Origin: Devosia sp. Root436
Lineage (GTDB): Bacteria > Pseudomonadota > Alphaproteobacteria > Rhizobiales > Devosiaceae
DNA length: 64,000 nucleotides
Assembly: GCF_001426345.1 (NCBI RefSeq)
Contig: NZ_LMEM01000009.1
Coordinates: forward strand, 186,001 to 250,000
Direction: 5' to 3'
Shown: positions 54,281-63,956 of the stretch, in pieces
Layout of the letters: each line of letters starts with the position of its first letter
Position numbering within the stretch: the first letter of the stretch is position 1
The notes under the pieces: generated by a model
Told to the model about the DNA's origin: nothing
Seen by the model: the letters and a program-made list of their open reading frames with translations, nothing else
Database searches by the model: none
Made by a program: the position numbers and the translations under genes

Positions 54281-55897
54281 ATGGCGTTCTCCAAAATACT
54301 AGCAACCCTGATCATATTGCTGGGCGCCGTCCCGGCCTACGCCCAACTCGTCGACACCGAACTCACCTCGCTCATCGACGCCCTCGCCCCCGGCAGCTTC
54401 AAGGACCGCGAAGCCGCCATCGGCACACTCGTCGCCACCGGCGACCAGCGCGTCGTGCCGATCCTTGAAACCCTGCTCGAAGGCGAGCTCTACTTCGATG
54501 AACCCAGTGGCAAGGTGGTCTTCACGACGCAACCCGGTGGCAAGGGTGACCTGACCGATCCGCTCACCGAAGCAGAATTGGCGCCGCTCACCGGCGACAA
54601 CCTCGAAAAGGTCAAGGTCAATAACGGCCTGCGCCGCGTCCTGCGCACCGCCATCGGCCAGATGACCCTGCTGAGCGAAAACAGCTCCGTGCGCCTTTCC
54701 GCCGCCCAATCCATCCTGCGCGATGCCGATCCGGCCCAGCTCGAACTGCTCGATAGCGCCCTGGCTGCCGAGGCGGACCCCACCATCAGGCGCGTGATGG
54801 AACAGGCCCGCGCCGTCATCATGCTCAAGTCACCTGATGCCTCGATCACGGACAAGACCGCCGCCATCGCCGTCGTCCAGGCCATTGGCGGCCGCGACGC
54901 GCTCAATACGCTGACCACGGCCCTCGCCAGCGCACCCGATGAGCTCAAACCTTCTATTCAATCCGCCATTGATGGCCTCGCCCGCGACCAGGCCGTCTGG
55001 GACGTGGCGCAGAACGTCTGGTTCGGCGTCTCGCTCGGCTCCGTCCTGTTGCTCGCCGCCATCGGCCTCGCCATCACCTTCGGCGTCATGGGCGTCATCA
55101 ACATGGCCCATGGCGAAATGGTCATGCTCGGCGCCTACACCACTTTCGTGGTGCAGGAGATCATCCGACAGAATGCCCCCGGCCTGTTCGACTGGTCCCT
55201 GGCCATCGCCCTGCCCCTGGCCTTTCTCTTCACCGCCCTTGTCGGCGTCGCCATCGAGCGCGGCATCATCCGCTTCCTTTATGGCCGGCCCCTCGAAACC
55301 CTGCTCGCCACCTGGGGCCTGTCCCTCATCATCCAGCAGGCGGTGCAGCGCATCTTCACCGCCAATATCCGCGAAGTCGGCAATCCGAGCTGGATGTCCG
55401 GATCGTTCGAGCTGGGCGGCCTCGCCATCACCTGGAACCGCTTCTACATCGTCATCTTCGCCGCCCTGGTCTTTGTGGCCCTGCTGCTGGTGCTCAAGTA
55501 CACCGCCATTGGCCTCCACATGCGCGCCGTCACGCAAAACCGCCGCATGGCCTCCGCCATGGGCATCCGCACCCCCCTGGTCGATGCCCTGACCTTCGGC
55601 CTCGGCTCCGGCATTGCCGGCCTCGCCGGCGTGGCCCTCAGCCAGATCGGCAATGTGTCGCCCAATCTGGGCCAGGGCTATATCATCGACAGCTTCATGG
55701 TCGTGGTCTTCGGCGGCGTCGGCAATCTCTGGGGCACCCTGGTCGGCGCCCTGACGCTGGGCATCGCCAACAAGTTCATCGAGCCCTATGCCGGCGCGGT
55801 GCTCGGCAAGATCATCATTCTCGTTCTCATCATCCTGTTCATCCAGCGCCGTCCCCGCGGCCTCTTCGCGCTCAAGGGACGCTCGATCGAAGCATGA
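54281..55897 (+). CDS. urtB: Urea ABC transporter permease UrtB
   Basis: 538 aa. A signal-like N-terminus and a ~230-residue HEAT-like soluble part (LKDREAAIGTLVATGDQRVV type repeats) precede the permease (about 245-538) with FGVMGVINMAHGEMVMLGAYT near its start and GLGSGIAGLAGVALSQIGNVSPNLG. This layout is normal for UrtB and longer than LivH (about 300 aa). The permease pairs with UrtC. Confidence 0.94.
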   Translation: MAFSKILATLIILLGAVPAYAQLVDTELTSLIDALAPGSFKDREAAIGTLVATGDQRVVPILETLLEGELYFDEPSGKVVFTTQPGGKGDLTDPLTEAELAPLTGDNLEKVKVNNGLRRVLRTAIGQMTLLSENSSVRLSAAQSILRDADPAQLELLDSALAAEADPTIRRVMEQARAVIMLKSPDASITDKTAAIAVVQAIGGRDALNTLTTALASAPDELKPSIQSAIDGLARDQAVWDVAQNVWFGVSLGSVLLLAAIGLAITFGVMGVINMAHGEMVMLGAYTTFVVQEIIRQNAPGLFDWSLAIALPLAFLFTALVGVAIERGIIRFLYGRPLETLLATWGLSLIIQQAVQRIFTANIREVGNPSWMSGSFELGGLAITWNRFYIVIFAALVFVALLLVLKYTAIGLHMRAVTQNRRMASAMGIRTPLVDALTFGLGSGIAGLAGVALSQIGNVSPNLGQGYIIDSFMVVVFGGVGNLWGTLVGALTLGIANKFIEPYAGAVLGKIIILVLIILFIQRRPRGLFALKGRSIEA

Positions 55898-55914
55898 TTG
55901 CTGCTTTCAACAAA

Positions 55915-56042
55915 ACCCCCTCATCCGTCGCTTCGCGCCACCTTCTCCCACGAGGGGAGAAGGGTCCTGACTGCGGACTCACGGCTCAATCCCCTTCTCC
56001 CCTCGTGGGAGAAGGTGCCCGAAGGGCGGATGAGGGGTCCTT
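55915..56042. repeat. Palindromic intergenic repeat between urtB and urtC
   Basis: CCCCCTCATCCG and CACCTTCTCCCACGAGGGGA at the left pair with TCCCCTCGTGGGAGAAGGTG and CGGATGAGGGG at the right. It is the complete palindrome of the last module in the type A repeats. Confidence 0.85.
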
Positions 56043-56060
56043 CCTTGGAGGCGCGTTGCC

Positions 56061-57236
56061 ATGCTGACCCAGGCCCTGTTCCGAGCCCTCGACAAAAAGG
56101 CCCTCATCCTGGTCGCCATCCTCATCCTGGTCGCCGTCGCCGTGCCGGCCTCCAACCTGCTGCTGCCGGCCGACAACCCGTTCCGCCTGCCCAACTATGC
56201 CGTGCCGCTCTTCGGCAAATACCTGACCTACGCCATGCTCGCCTTGGCCCTCGACCTCGTCTGGGGCTATTGCGGCATTCTCTCGCTCGGCCACGGCGCC
56301 TTCTTCGCCATCGGCGGCTATGCCATGGGCATGTATCTCATGCGCCAGATCGGCACCCGCGGCGTCTACGCCAACCCGACCCTGCCCGATTTCATGGTCT
56401 TCCTGAACTGGAAGGAACTGCCCTGGTACTGGCTCGGCATGGACAATTTCGCCTTCGCCATGCTGATGGTCGTCCTCGTCCCGGGCCTGCTCGCCTTCAT
56501 CTTCGGCTTCCTCGCCTTCCGCAGCCGCGTCACCGGCGTCTATCTCTCCATCATCACCCAGGCCATGACCTATGCCCTGCTGCTGGCCTTCTTCCGCAAC
56601 GATATGGGCTTCGGCGGCAATAATGGCCTGACCGACTTCAAGGACATCCTCGGCGTCCCGGTCCAGGCCACCTCCACCCGCGCGGCCCTCTTTGCTGCAT
56701 CGGCCATCGCCCTGGCGCTGGCCGTCCTTGCCTGTTCGATGATCGTCAATTCCAAGCTCGGCAAGGTCATGGTCGCCGTGCGCGACGCCGAAAGCCGCAC
56801 CCGGTTCCTCGGCTACCGCGTCGAATATGTTAAGCTCTTCGCCTTCGTGGTGTCGGCCATCATCGCCGGCATAGCCGGAGCGCTCTATGTGCCCCAGGTC
56901 GGTATCATCAATCCGTCCGAATTCGAGCCGGCCAACTCCATCGAAGTGGTCATCTGGACCGCCGTGGGTGGCCGCGGCACCATTATCGGGCCAATCATCG
57001 GCGGTATCCTGGTCAACGTGGGCAAGTCCTACTTCACCGGCGCCTTTCCCGAATACTGGCTCTTCGCTCTCGGCGCCCTCTTCGTCGTGACGACGCTGTT
57101 CCTGCCCAAGGGCATTGTCGGCCTGATCGGCCAATATCGCGCCGCGACAACCAAGCGCGAGCAGCATGATCGCGACGCGCCGACCCCGATGCAGGTGGAA
57201 GCCGGCACCGATCCCCAACCCAATCCGGCGGAATAG
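56061..57236 (+). CDS. urtC: Urea ABC transporter permease UrtC
   Basis: 391 aa, LivM-like permease with about ten membrane helices. GYCGILSLGHGAFFAIGGYAMGMYL early in the protein and the EAA-like loop VRDAESRTRFLGYRVEYVKLFAF are typical. It forms the channel with UrtB. The cytoplasmic C-terminus (TKREQHDRDAPTPMQVEAGT) is extended. Confidence 0.95.
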   Translation: MLTQALFRALDKKALILVAILILVAVAVPASNLLLPADNPFRLPNYAVPLFGKYLTYAMLALALDLVWGYCGILSLGHGAFFAIGGYAMGMYLMRQIGTRGVYANPTLPDFMVFLNWKELPWYWLGMDNFAFAMLMVVLVPGLLAFIFGFLAFRSRVTGVYLSIITQAMTYALLLAFFRNDMGFGGNNGLTDFKDILGVPVQATSTRAALFAASAIALALAVLACSMIVNSKLGKVMVAVRDAESRTRFLGYRVEYVKLFAFVVSAIIAGIAGALYVPQVGIINPSEFEPANSIEVVIWTAVGGRGTIIGPIIGGILVNVGKSYFTGAFPEYWLFALGALFVVTTLFLPKGIVGLIGQYRAATTKREQHDRDAPTPMQVEAGTDPQPNPAE

Positions 57237-57239
57237 GCC

Positions 57240-57992
57240 ATGACCACCGACAAGACCGGCACCATGCTCTATCTCGACGGCGTCTCCGTCGCCTTCGACG
57301 GCTTCAAGGCCATCAACAATCTCTCGATCATCGTCCACCCCGCCGAAATGCTCGCTATTATCGGCCCCAACGGCGCCGGCAAGACCACGATGATGGATAT
57401 CATCACCGGCAAGACCCGCCCCGATGATGGCCAGGTGCTGTTCGACGGCCGCACCGATCTCACCAGGCTCGACGAAGCCGCCATCGCCAACCTCGGCATC
57501 GGCCGCAAGTTCCAGAAACCCACGGTCTTCGAAAGCCACACCATCTGGGACAATATCGAGATGGCGCTCAAAAAGCCGCGCGGCGTCTTCCCGGCGCTCT
57601 TCTATGTCGCCGACGAAGCCGATATCGCCCGCATCACCGAAATTCTCGAGACCGTGCGCCTGCTCGGTCGCAAGGACGACTATGCCGCCAATCTCAGCCA
57701 CGGCCAGAAGCAGTGGCTCGAAATCGGCATGCTGCTGGCCCAGGATCCCAAGCTGCTGCTGGTCGACGAGCCCGTCGCCGGGATGACCGATGCCGAAACC
57801 ATCGAAACCGCCAAGCTGCTCAAGCAGATCGCCCAGACCCGCTCCGTCGTCGTGGTCGAACACGACATGAGCTTCGTGCGCGAACTCGGCTCCCGCGTCA
57901 CCTGCCTCGCCGAAGGCGCCGTCCTGGCCGAAGGCAGCCTCGACCAGGTCAGCGCCAATCCCGTCGTCATCGAAAGGTACCTCGGACGATGA
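57240..57992 (+). CDS. urtD: Urea ABC transporter ATPase UrtD
   Basis: 250 aa. Walker A IGPNGAGKTTMMDII, the signature LSHGQKQWLEIGM, Walker B LLLVDEPVAGM, and the switch His in VVEHDMSFV. LivG type with an extra helix segment. Starts three bases after urtC and overlaps urtE by four bases. Confidence 0.96.
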   Translation: MTTDKTGTMLYLDGVSVAFDGFKAINNLSIIVHPAEMLAIIGPNGAGKTTMMDIITGKTRPDDGQVLFDGRTDLTRLDEAAIANLGIGRKFQKPTVFESHTIWDNIEMALKKPRGVFPALFYVADEADIARITEILETVRLLGRKDDYAANLSHGQKQWLEIGMLLAQDPKLLLVDEPVAGMTDAETIETAKLLKQIAQTRSVVVVEHDMSFVRELGSRVTCLAEGAVLAEGSLDQVSANPVVIERYLGR

Positions 57993-58693
57993 GCACCGCC
58001 CTCTCCATCAACGCCGTCGACCTCCATTACGGCGCCGCCCAGGTCCTGAAATCGGTCTCCATCACCTGCAAGCCCGGGCGCATCACCGCGGTTCTGGGCC
58101 GCAACGGCGTCGGCAAATCCTCCACCCTGCGCGCCATCACCGGCATCAACACCATCACCTCGGGCGAAATCACCTTCGGCGACGAAGTCCTGCGCAAGGC
58201 CCCGCCTTACAAGCGCGCGCGCCTGGGTATCGGCTACGTGCCGCAGGGCCGCGAGATTTTCCCGCTGCTGACGGTCAAGGAAAACCTCGAAACCGGCTAT
58301 GCCGGCCTGCCGCGCGCCGACAAGAACATCCCGTCCTACATCCTGGAGCTCTTCCCCGTGCTCAAGTCCATGCTGGGCCGGCGGGGCGGGGACCTCTCGG
58401 GCGGCCAGCAGCAACAGCTCGCCATCGGGCGCGCGCTGGTCACCCGACCCAGGGTGCTGGTACTCGACGAGCCCACCGAGGGCATCCAGCCTTCCATCAT
58501 CAAGGATATCGGCCGCGCGCTGCAATTCCTGCGCGACGAAAAGGGCATGACCATCCTGTTGGTCGAACAGTTCCTCGATTTCTGCCGCGAGATTGCCGAC
58601 GATATCTACGTCATGGATCGTGGTGAAATTCAGCATGCCGGTCTGGCCAGCGACCTCGACCTGCCCGATGTCCGCCGCCACCTCATGGTCTAG
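57989..58693 (+). CDS. urtE: Urea ABC transporter ATPase UrtE
   Basis: 234 aa, LivF type. Walker A LGRNGVGKSSTLRAI, signature LSGGQQQQLAIGRALV, Walker B VLVLDEPTEGI, and VEQFLDF at the switch, with Gln in place of His as in LivF-type subunits. Ends the operon; terminator downstream is on the opposite strand. Confidence 0.96.
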   Translation: MSTALSINAVDLHYGAAQVLKSVSITCKPGRITAVLGRNGVGKSSTLRAITGINTITSGEITFGDEVLRKAPPYKRARLGIGYVPQGREIFPLLTVKENLETGYAGLPRADKNIPSYILELFPVLKSMLGRRGGDLSGGQQQQLAIGRALVTRPRVLVLDEPTEGIQPSIIKDIGRALQFLRDEKGMTILLVEQFLDFCREIADDIYVMDRGEIQHAGLASDLDLPDVRRHLMV

Positions 58694-58695
58694 AC

Positions 58696-58722
58696 GAAAA
58701 AACGCCCGGCAATGCCGGGCGT
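58696..58722 (-). terminator. Terminator of the small secreted-protein gene
   Basis: On the minus strand AACGCCCGGC-att-GCCGGGCGTT is followed by TTTTCG. It may also end the urt transcript on the plus strand, where the T tract is absent. Confidence 0.7.
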
Positions 58723-58743
58723 TCAGAATATTGGGAGGATAGT

Positions 58744-59064
58744 TTACTGCGGAGCGGCAACGGGCTCTTCGATGAAGCCGGCTTCCAGGCAGTTCTCGAG
58801 GGTAACCTGTTCGATATCGACAGCACCCAGGGTCGTGCCACCTTCTTCGGTGACCGAATCCTCAGTAGGTTCGCTAGAGTCGGTTTCGGACGTTCCGACA
58901 GCCTGGTTGGCTTCGGTCTGCAGGTCCACGCAATAGTTCTTCACGCGTTCCATGTCCGCCTCGGACACTTCTGCATTGCCGATCATGGTCTGGGCATAAG
59001 CCATACCGCTGAAGCCAAGGGCGGCGGTGAGTACAGCAGCGGATGCAATGGTTTTGATGTGCAT
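58744..59064 (-). CDS. Small secreted hypothetical protein
   Basis: 106 aa. Signal peptide ending GMAYAQT, then an acidic Ser/Thr/Glu-rich chain (TSETDSSEPTEDSVTEEG) with one Cys pair candidate (C45 and C91, approximate). No family recognised. It splits the urt and ure gene blocks and is on the opposite strand, so it is not part of either operon. Confidence 0.65.
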   Translation of the reverse strand: MHIKTIASAAVLTAALGFSGMAYAQTMIGNAEVSEADMERVKNYCVDLQTEANQAVGTSETDSSEPTEDSVTEEGGTTLGAVDIEQVTLENCLEAGFIEEPVAAPQ

Positions 59065-59093
59065 TTTAATAGCCTTCTATAATGTCTCAATGA

Positions 59094-59990
59094 ATGAGCA
59101 TCTGCTCGCTTAGGAAACGTCCTTCCTTGACAATCGTTGCTGAAAAACCTGCAGGATCAACAAGTCGTGCGCCCGCAAATGCCTTGCAACGGGCCCGTGG
59201 CGAGGGCGGCGTGACGACGCTGCAGCGCGCTGGTGCAACCCGGCTGGCAACGCTTTATCAGGACGGTTGCGCCAAGATTCGCCTGCCCCACACCCATTCT
59301 CCGGCGCTGGAAGCGGTGCTCATCAATACGGCCGGCGGCCTGACCGGAGGCGACCATATGCAATGGTCCGCCGAGCTGGCGGCGGGTGGCCACATGGTGC
59401 TCACTACCCAGGCTTGCGAACGCATCTATCGCTCCATCGGCGGCCCCGCCACGGTGGAAACCAGACTATCGGTCGGTGCTGGCGCCCATCTCGACTGGCT
59501 GCCGCAGGAGACCATCCTCTTTGCCGCCAGCCAGCTCGATCGCCGCATCGATATAGACCTGGCCGAAGGCGCCAGTCTGACCGCAGTGGAAGCCATCCTG
59601 CTCGGCCGCGACGCCATGGGCGAAGCCGCGCTCGACGCCCGCTTGCGCGACAACTGGCGCATCCGCCGCAAGGGCCGCCTGATCCACGCCGAAGCGACCC
59701 GCCTCGACGGCACCCTGGCCGAACGCGACGGCCTGTCGCTGCTGGCCGGCAGACGCGCCTTCGCCTCCATACTGCACATTGCCTCCTCGGCCGACCAATG
59801 CACCGCCACGCTCGCCCGACTGCGCGCCCTCCTGCCAACAGGCGACGGCCGCATCGCCGCCAGCGCCAATGGCGAACGGCTGGTGATGCGCGCTTTGGCC
59901 CAGACCGGGCTGGCGCTGCGCCGGCTGATCGTTCCAGTTCTGACAGAACTCACCCAAGCCGGTTCGCTGCCGCGCCTCTGGCACCTCTAG
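59094..59990 (+). CDS. ureD: Urease accessory protein UreD
   Basis: 298 aa (start uncertain; ATG 59094 has no good RBS). UreD binds apo-urease and with UreF and UreG lets Ni and CO2 into the active site. [54 protein letters not shown] and [14 protein letters not shown] match UreD/UreH. First gene of the urease operon. Confidence 0.93.
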   Translation: MSICSLRKRPSLTIVAEKPAGSTSRAPANALQRARGEGGVTTLQRAGATRLATLYQDGCAKIRLPHTHSPALEAVLINTAGGLTGGDHMQWSAELAAGGHMVLTTQACERIYRSIGGPATVETRLSVGAGAHLDWLPQETILFAASQLDRRIDIDLAEGASLTAVEAILLGRDAMGEAALDARLRDNWRIRRKGRLIHAEATRLDGTLAERDGLSLLAGRRAFASILHIASSADQCTATLARLRALLPTGDGRIAASANGERLVMRALAQTGLALRRLIVPVLTELTQAGSLPRLWHL

Positions 59991-60000
59991 GACCCCGCCG

Positions 60001-60303
60001 ATGAACCTGACGCCCCGCGAAAAAGACAAACTGCTGATAGCCATGGCCGCCATCGTCGCCCGCAAACGCCTGGAGCGTGGCGTCAAGCTCAACCACCCCG
60101 AAGCCATCGCCCTTATCACCGATTTCGTGGTGGAAGGCGCCCGCGACGGCCGGCCCGTGGCCGAATTGATGGAAGCCGGCGCCCATGTGGTCAGCCGCGC
60201 CCAGGTCATGGACGGCATTGCCGAGATGATCCACGATGTGCAGGTGGAAGCGACCTTCCCCGACGGCACCAAGCTCGTCACCGTCCACGAACCCATTCGC
60301 TAG
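60001..60303 (+). CDS. ureA: Urease subunit gamma
   Basis: 100 aa, the usual length. [20 protein letters not shown] and [20 protein letters not shown] and [28 protein letters not shown] are fully conserved. It starts ten bases after ureD. Three-subunit urease (ureA, ureB, ureC) as in other bacteria. Confidence 0.97.
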   Translation: MNLTPREKDKLLIAMAAIVARKRLERGVKLNHPEAIALITDFVVEGARDGRPVAELMEAGAHVVSRAQVMDGIAEMIHDVQVEATFPDGTKLVTVHEPIR

Positions 60304-60352
60304 GGCGTCTCCCCGCAAAGTGGATACGGTTTTGCGGTTCGGAAATGCGACA
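60303..60352. repeat. Type E repeat between ureA and ureB
   Basis: GCAAAGTGGATACGGTTTTG-cggttcggaaatgcg, a close copy of the palindrome at 40890-40990. It may adjust expression of ureA relative to ureB. Confidence 0.65.
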
Positions 60353-60366
60353 ACAAGGAGAGCCCC

Positions 60367-60672
60367 ATGATCCCCGGTGAAATCATCCCGAAATCCGGCG
60401 AAATCGAACTCAATGCCGATGCGCCGCAGCTCACCATCGAGGTCGCCAATACCGGCGACCGCCCCATCCAGGTCGGCTCGCACTACCACTTCTTCGAGGC
60501 CAATGCCGGCCTGCGCTTCGATCGCGACAAGGCAAGGGGCATGCGCCTCGACATCGCCGCCGGCACTGCCGTCCGGTTCGAGCCGGGCCAGGCTCGCGAG
60601 GTGCGGCTGATCCCGCTGGGCGGCGATCGCGTGGTTTTCGGTTTTCGCCAGCAGGTCATGGGCGCCCTCTAA
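60367..60672 (+). CDS. ureB: Urease subunit beta
   Basis: 101 aa. [20 protein letters not shown] and [62 protein letters not shown] are typical. AAGGAG is at 60355. Standard length. Confidence 0.97.
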   Translation: MIPGEIIPKSGEIELNADAPQLTIEVANTGDRPIQVGSHYHFFEANAGLRFDRDKARGMRLDIAAGTAVRFEPGQAREVRLIPLGGDRVVFGFRQQVMGAL

Positions 60673-60740
60673 GGTCGAGATCATGGCGCGGCCTGTGCAA
60701 ATGCGCTAAGGGCGGATCATTGCATCGATCCGGACCCGCC

Positions 60741-61133
60741 ATGACCAAGCAGCAAGACTTCAAGATTCGCCTCGCCACTGTCCTCTCGGACCTGCAGCAG
60801 AGCGGCACAGATGATGGTGAGGCCATGTTCCTGCTGGGGAGCCTGGCGGCAGGTCTTGCCGATGACCTCAAGAGTTCCGACTGGCTCACCGCCAAGCGGA
60901 CCATGATGCCCAAGACGCGCGACGACGTGCTGCGCGCTTTCCAGGACCAGGGCAACCTGCATCACCGCGAAGGCCGCGCCAAGCAGGCCTATGCCATCCA
61001 GGCCCTCGCCATGTCGCTGATATCGGTTACGCTGCGTGACGACCCCGAGATAGCGGCCGGCGAACCCCTGCTCGATCAGATCATCGCCGCCGCCGAAGCC
61101 AATTTCCGCCGCGCCGTCCCGCGCGCCAACTGA
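60741..61133 (+). CDS. Hypothetical protein inside the urease operon
   Basis: 130 aa. Helical, no signal peptide: FKIRLATVLSDLQQSGTDDG, MFLLGSLAAGLADDLKSSDW, FQDQGNLHHREGRAKQAYAIQALAMSLI. It lies between ureB and ureC, where rhizobial clusters carry a similar unnamed ORF, so it is probably linked to urease maturation or regulation. Function unknown. Confidence 0.75.
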   Translation: MTKQQDFKIRLATVLSDLQQSGTDDGEAMFLLGSLAAGLADDLKSSDWLTAKRTMMPKTRDDVLRAFQDQGNLHHREGRAKQAYAIQALAMSLISVTLRDDPEIAAGEPLLDQIIAAAEANFRRAVPRAN

Positions 61134-61278
61134 CTGCGATACGCGCCCAGTTTGGCGCCACCCTGCCCACACTTTAGGCAGGCATGACAAGACGATGCTT
61201 CCTGCATCGCTTTTCCTTGCAAGGGCAACTTAACGGGGACAGAGTTGGGCCGACGCGCCCCCTGTTCCCGGATTGCCC

Positions 61279-62988
61279 ATGCCCGCCCGCATCTCCCGCG
61301 CCACCTATGCCGACATGTATGGCCCCACGACCGGCGACCGCGTCCGGCTGGCCGATACGGAGCTCTTCATCGAGGTCGAGAAAGACTTCACCACCTATGG
61401 CGAGGAGGTGAAATTCGGCGGCGGCAAGGTGATCCGCGATGGCATGGGCCAGTCCCAGCGCACTCGTGCCGAGGGTGCGGTCGATACCGTCATCACCAAT
61501 GCGCTCGTGGTCGATGTCACCGGCATCTACAAGGCCGATATCGGCCTCAAGGATGGCCGCATCCATGCCATTGGCAAGGCCGGCAATCCCGATACCCAGT
61601 CCGGCGTCACCATCATCATCGGCCCCTCGACCGAGATCATCGCCGGCGAAGGCCGCATCCTCACATCGGGCGGTATGGATGCCCATATCCACTTCATCGC
61701 GCCCCAGCAGATCGAGGAAGCGCTGATGAGCGGCGTCACTACCATGCTCGGCGGCGGCACCGGCCCGGCCCATGGCACGCTGGCCACCACCTGCACAGGC
61801 GCCTGGCACATCCAGCGCATGATCGAGAGTTTCGACGGCTTCCCGATGAACCTGGCCCTGGCCGGCAAGGGCAATGCCTCCCGCCCCGCCCCGCTGGCCG
61901 AAATGATCCTGGCCGGCGCCGCCTGCCTCAAGCTCCACGAGGATTGGGGCACCACGCCGGCCGCCATCGACAATTGCCTCGCCGTCGCCGACGACTACGA
62001 CGTGCAGGTGATGATCCACACCGACACGCTCAACGAATCCGGCTTCGTCGAGGATACGATCGGCGCCTTCAAGGGCCGCACCATCCATGCTTTCCACACG
62101 GAAGGCGCCGGCGGTGGCCACGCCCCCGATATCCTCAGGGTCGCCAGCCTCCCCAACGTCATCCCCTCCTCGACCAATCCGACCCGCCCCTACACCGTCA
62201 ACACCATCGCCGAGCATCTCGACATGCTGATGGTCTGCCACCACCTCTCGCCATCCATCCCCGAAGACGTCGCCTTTGCCGAAAGCCGCATCCGCAAGGA
62301 AACCATCGCCGCCGAGGATATCCTCCACGACATGGGCGCCCTCTCGATCATCTCCTCGGACAGCCAGGCCATGGGCCGCGTCGGCGAAGTGCTGATCCGC
62401 TGCTGGCAGACCGCCGACAAGATGAAGCGCCAGCGCGGTCGCCTGGCCCAGGAAACCGGCGAAAACGACAATTTCCGCGTCAAGCGCTACATCGCCAAAT
62501 ACACCATCAACCCCGCCATCGCCCACGGCATGAGCCAGCATATCGGCTCCATCGAAGTGGGCAAACGTGCCGACCTGGTGCTGTGGAACCCCGCCTTTTT
62601 CGGCGTGAAGCCCGAAATGGTGCTGCTCGGCGGCTCCATCGCCGCCGCCCCGATGGGCGACCCCAACGCCTCCATTCCCACGCCCCAACCGGTGCACTAC
62701 CGGCCCATGTTCGCTTCCTTCGGCAGGCTGCTGACCTCATCGTCCGTCACCTTCGTCTCGCAGGCCGCTTTCGACGATGGCCTGCGCGACAAGCTCGGCG
62801 TCGCCAAGCATATGCTCCCCGTCACCAATACCCGCGGCGGCATCGGCAAGGCATCCATGATCCACAACGCGGCGACACCCGACATCGACGTCGATCCCGA
62901 AACCTACGAGGTCCACGCCGACGGCGAATTGCTCACCTGCGAGCCTGCCACCATCCTCCCCATGGCCCAGCGCTACTTCCTGTTCTAG
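61279..62988 (+). CDS. ureC: Urease subunit alpha
   Basis: 569 aa from ATG 61279 (TTG 61273 adds two residues). Hydrolyses urea to ammonia and carbamate at a dinickel centre. Ligands visible: H136 and H138 in MDAHIHFI, carbamylated K218 in CLKLHEDWG with H220, [10 protein letters not shown] and [14 protein letters not shown]320-H321 on the flap (MVCHHLS), and D361 in [10 protein letters not shown]. All are present, so the enzyme should be active. Confidence 0.98.
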   Translation: MPARISRATYADMYGPTTGDRVRLADTELFIEVEKDFTTYGEEVKFGGGKVIRDGMGQSQRTRAEGAVDTVITNALVVDVTGIYKADIGLKDGRIHAIGKAGNPDTQSGVTIIIGPSTEIIAGEGRILTSGGMDAHIHFIAPQQIEEALMSGVTTMLGGGTGPAHGTLATTCTGAWHIQRMIESFDGFPMNLALAGKGNASRPAPLAEMILAGAACLKLHEDWGTTPAAIDNCLAVADDYDVQVMIHTDTLNESGFVEDTIGAFKGRTIHAFHTEGAGGGHAPDILRVASLPNVIPSSTNPTRPYTVNTIAEHLDMLMVCHHLSPSIPEDVAFAESRIRKETIAAEDILHDMGALSIISSDSQAMGRVGEVLIRCWQTADKMKRQRGRLAQETGENDNFRVKRYIAKYTINPAIAHGMSQHIGSIEVGKRADLVLWNPAFFGVKPEMVLLGGSIAAAPMGDPNASIPTPQPVHYRPMFASFGRLLTSSSVTFVSQAAFDDGLRDKLGVAKHMLPVTNTRGGIGKASMIHNAATPDIDVDPETYEVHADGELLTCEPATILPMAQRYFLF

Positions 62989-63052
62989 CCCTCTGGACAG
63001 TCTCTCGCAGCAGGCGCAGGCTGCCCCTCCTAAGCGTCAACCGGGGTTCATC

Positions 63053-63505
63053 ATGATCTACGTTCTTGCAGTTCTCATCGGTATCACGGCCGGTCTGCGT
63101 GCCGTTACACCGATCGCCGCCATTGCCTGGGGGGCCTGGCTCGGCTGGATCGACCTCAGCGCCACCCCGCTCGCCTTCCTCGGCAACATCATCGCCGTAG
63201 TCATCATCACGCTGCTCGCCATTGCCGAGCTGGTCAGCGACCAGTTGCCCAATACGCCCAGCCGCAAGGTGCCGGTGCAGTTCGGCACCCGCATCGTACT
63301 GGGTGCGCTCGCAGGTGCATTGCTGATGGTCGACAACTGGATCGTCGGGGCCGTTCTGGGCGCGGTCGGCGCCGTCGTCGGCACCTATGGCGGCGCCGAT
63401 ATCCGCGCCCGCCTCGCCAAGGCATTCGGGCGCGACCTGCCGGCTGCCCTGATCGAGGATGCCGTTGCCATCGTCGCCGCGCTGGCAGTCGTCTACCTGG
63501 CCTGA
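63053..63505 (+). CDS. DUF4126-like membrane protein in the urease operon
   Basis: 150 aa with four hydrophobic segments (about 2-30, 40-65, 80-110, 130-150) and a mid-loop SRKVPVQFGTRIVLGALAGALL. The opening ITAGLRAVTPIAAIAWGAWLGW resembles DUF4126-type proteins. Linked to ureC by position, role unknown. Confidence 0.7.
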   Translation: MIYVLAVLIGITAGLRAVTPIAAIAWGAWLGWIDLSATPLAFLGNIIAVVIITLLAIAELVSDQLPNTPSRKVPVQFGTRIVLGALAGALLMVDNWIVGAVLGAVGAVVGTYGGADIRARLAKAFGRDLPAALIEDAVAIVAALAVVYLA

Positions 63506-63572
63506 TCGGCGCTTTGACCCCATTTCCGCCGCGCCGCGGCGGCATCATGGCGCAACTCAATCGGAGCTCCCC

Positions 63573-63956
63573 ATGACAAAGCCCCTTCTCGCCGCCGTCC
63601 TCGCCACCGGCCTGCTGCTGCCCACCGCGTCCCAGGCCGTGGAAACCTCCCTCCAGATCGAGCTCGGAACCCAGTCCGATTTCGAACGCCGCACCATGGT
63701 CTATGACTGCGCGACCGGCGAACCCGTCACTGTCACCTACATCAATGCAGCGCCCAATTTCCTGGCACTGGTGCCCATCGCCGAGGAGCCCGAGCCTCTG
63801 GTCTTCGTCTCGCTCATCGCAGCCTCGGGCGTGCGCTACGCCTCCGGCCAGTGGATCTGGTGGTCCAAGGGCGCCGAGGCAAACCTCTACGACACCACGC
63901 TTGGCGACGACACCGCGCCCGTGCTTACCTGCAGCGAAGTGAACAACACACCATAG
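63573..63956 (+). CDS. MliC-like lysozyme-inhibitor domain protein
   Basis: 127 aa. Signal peptide ending ASQAVET, then the MliC pattern MVYDCATGEPVTVTYINAAPN and ASGVRYASGQWIWWSKGAEANLY and VLTCSE with two cysteines, as in membrane-bound lysozyme inhibitors of C-type lysozyme. It also occurs near ureC in rhizobia. Binding of lysozyme is family knowledge, not tested here. Confidence 0.75.
   Translation: MTKPLLAAVLATGLLLPTASQAVETSLQIELGTQSDFERRTMVYDCATGEPVTVTYINAAPNFLALVPIAEEPEPLVFVSLIAASGVRYASGQWIWWSKGAEANLYDTTLGDDTAPVLTCSEVNNTP

Noticed and set aside
59111..59136. EcfG-like GGAAA-N17-CGTT before ureD
   Set aside because: The -35 deviates (GGAAA rather than GGAAC) and the element overlaps the proposed coding start.
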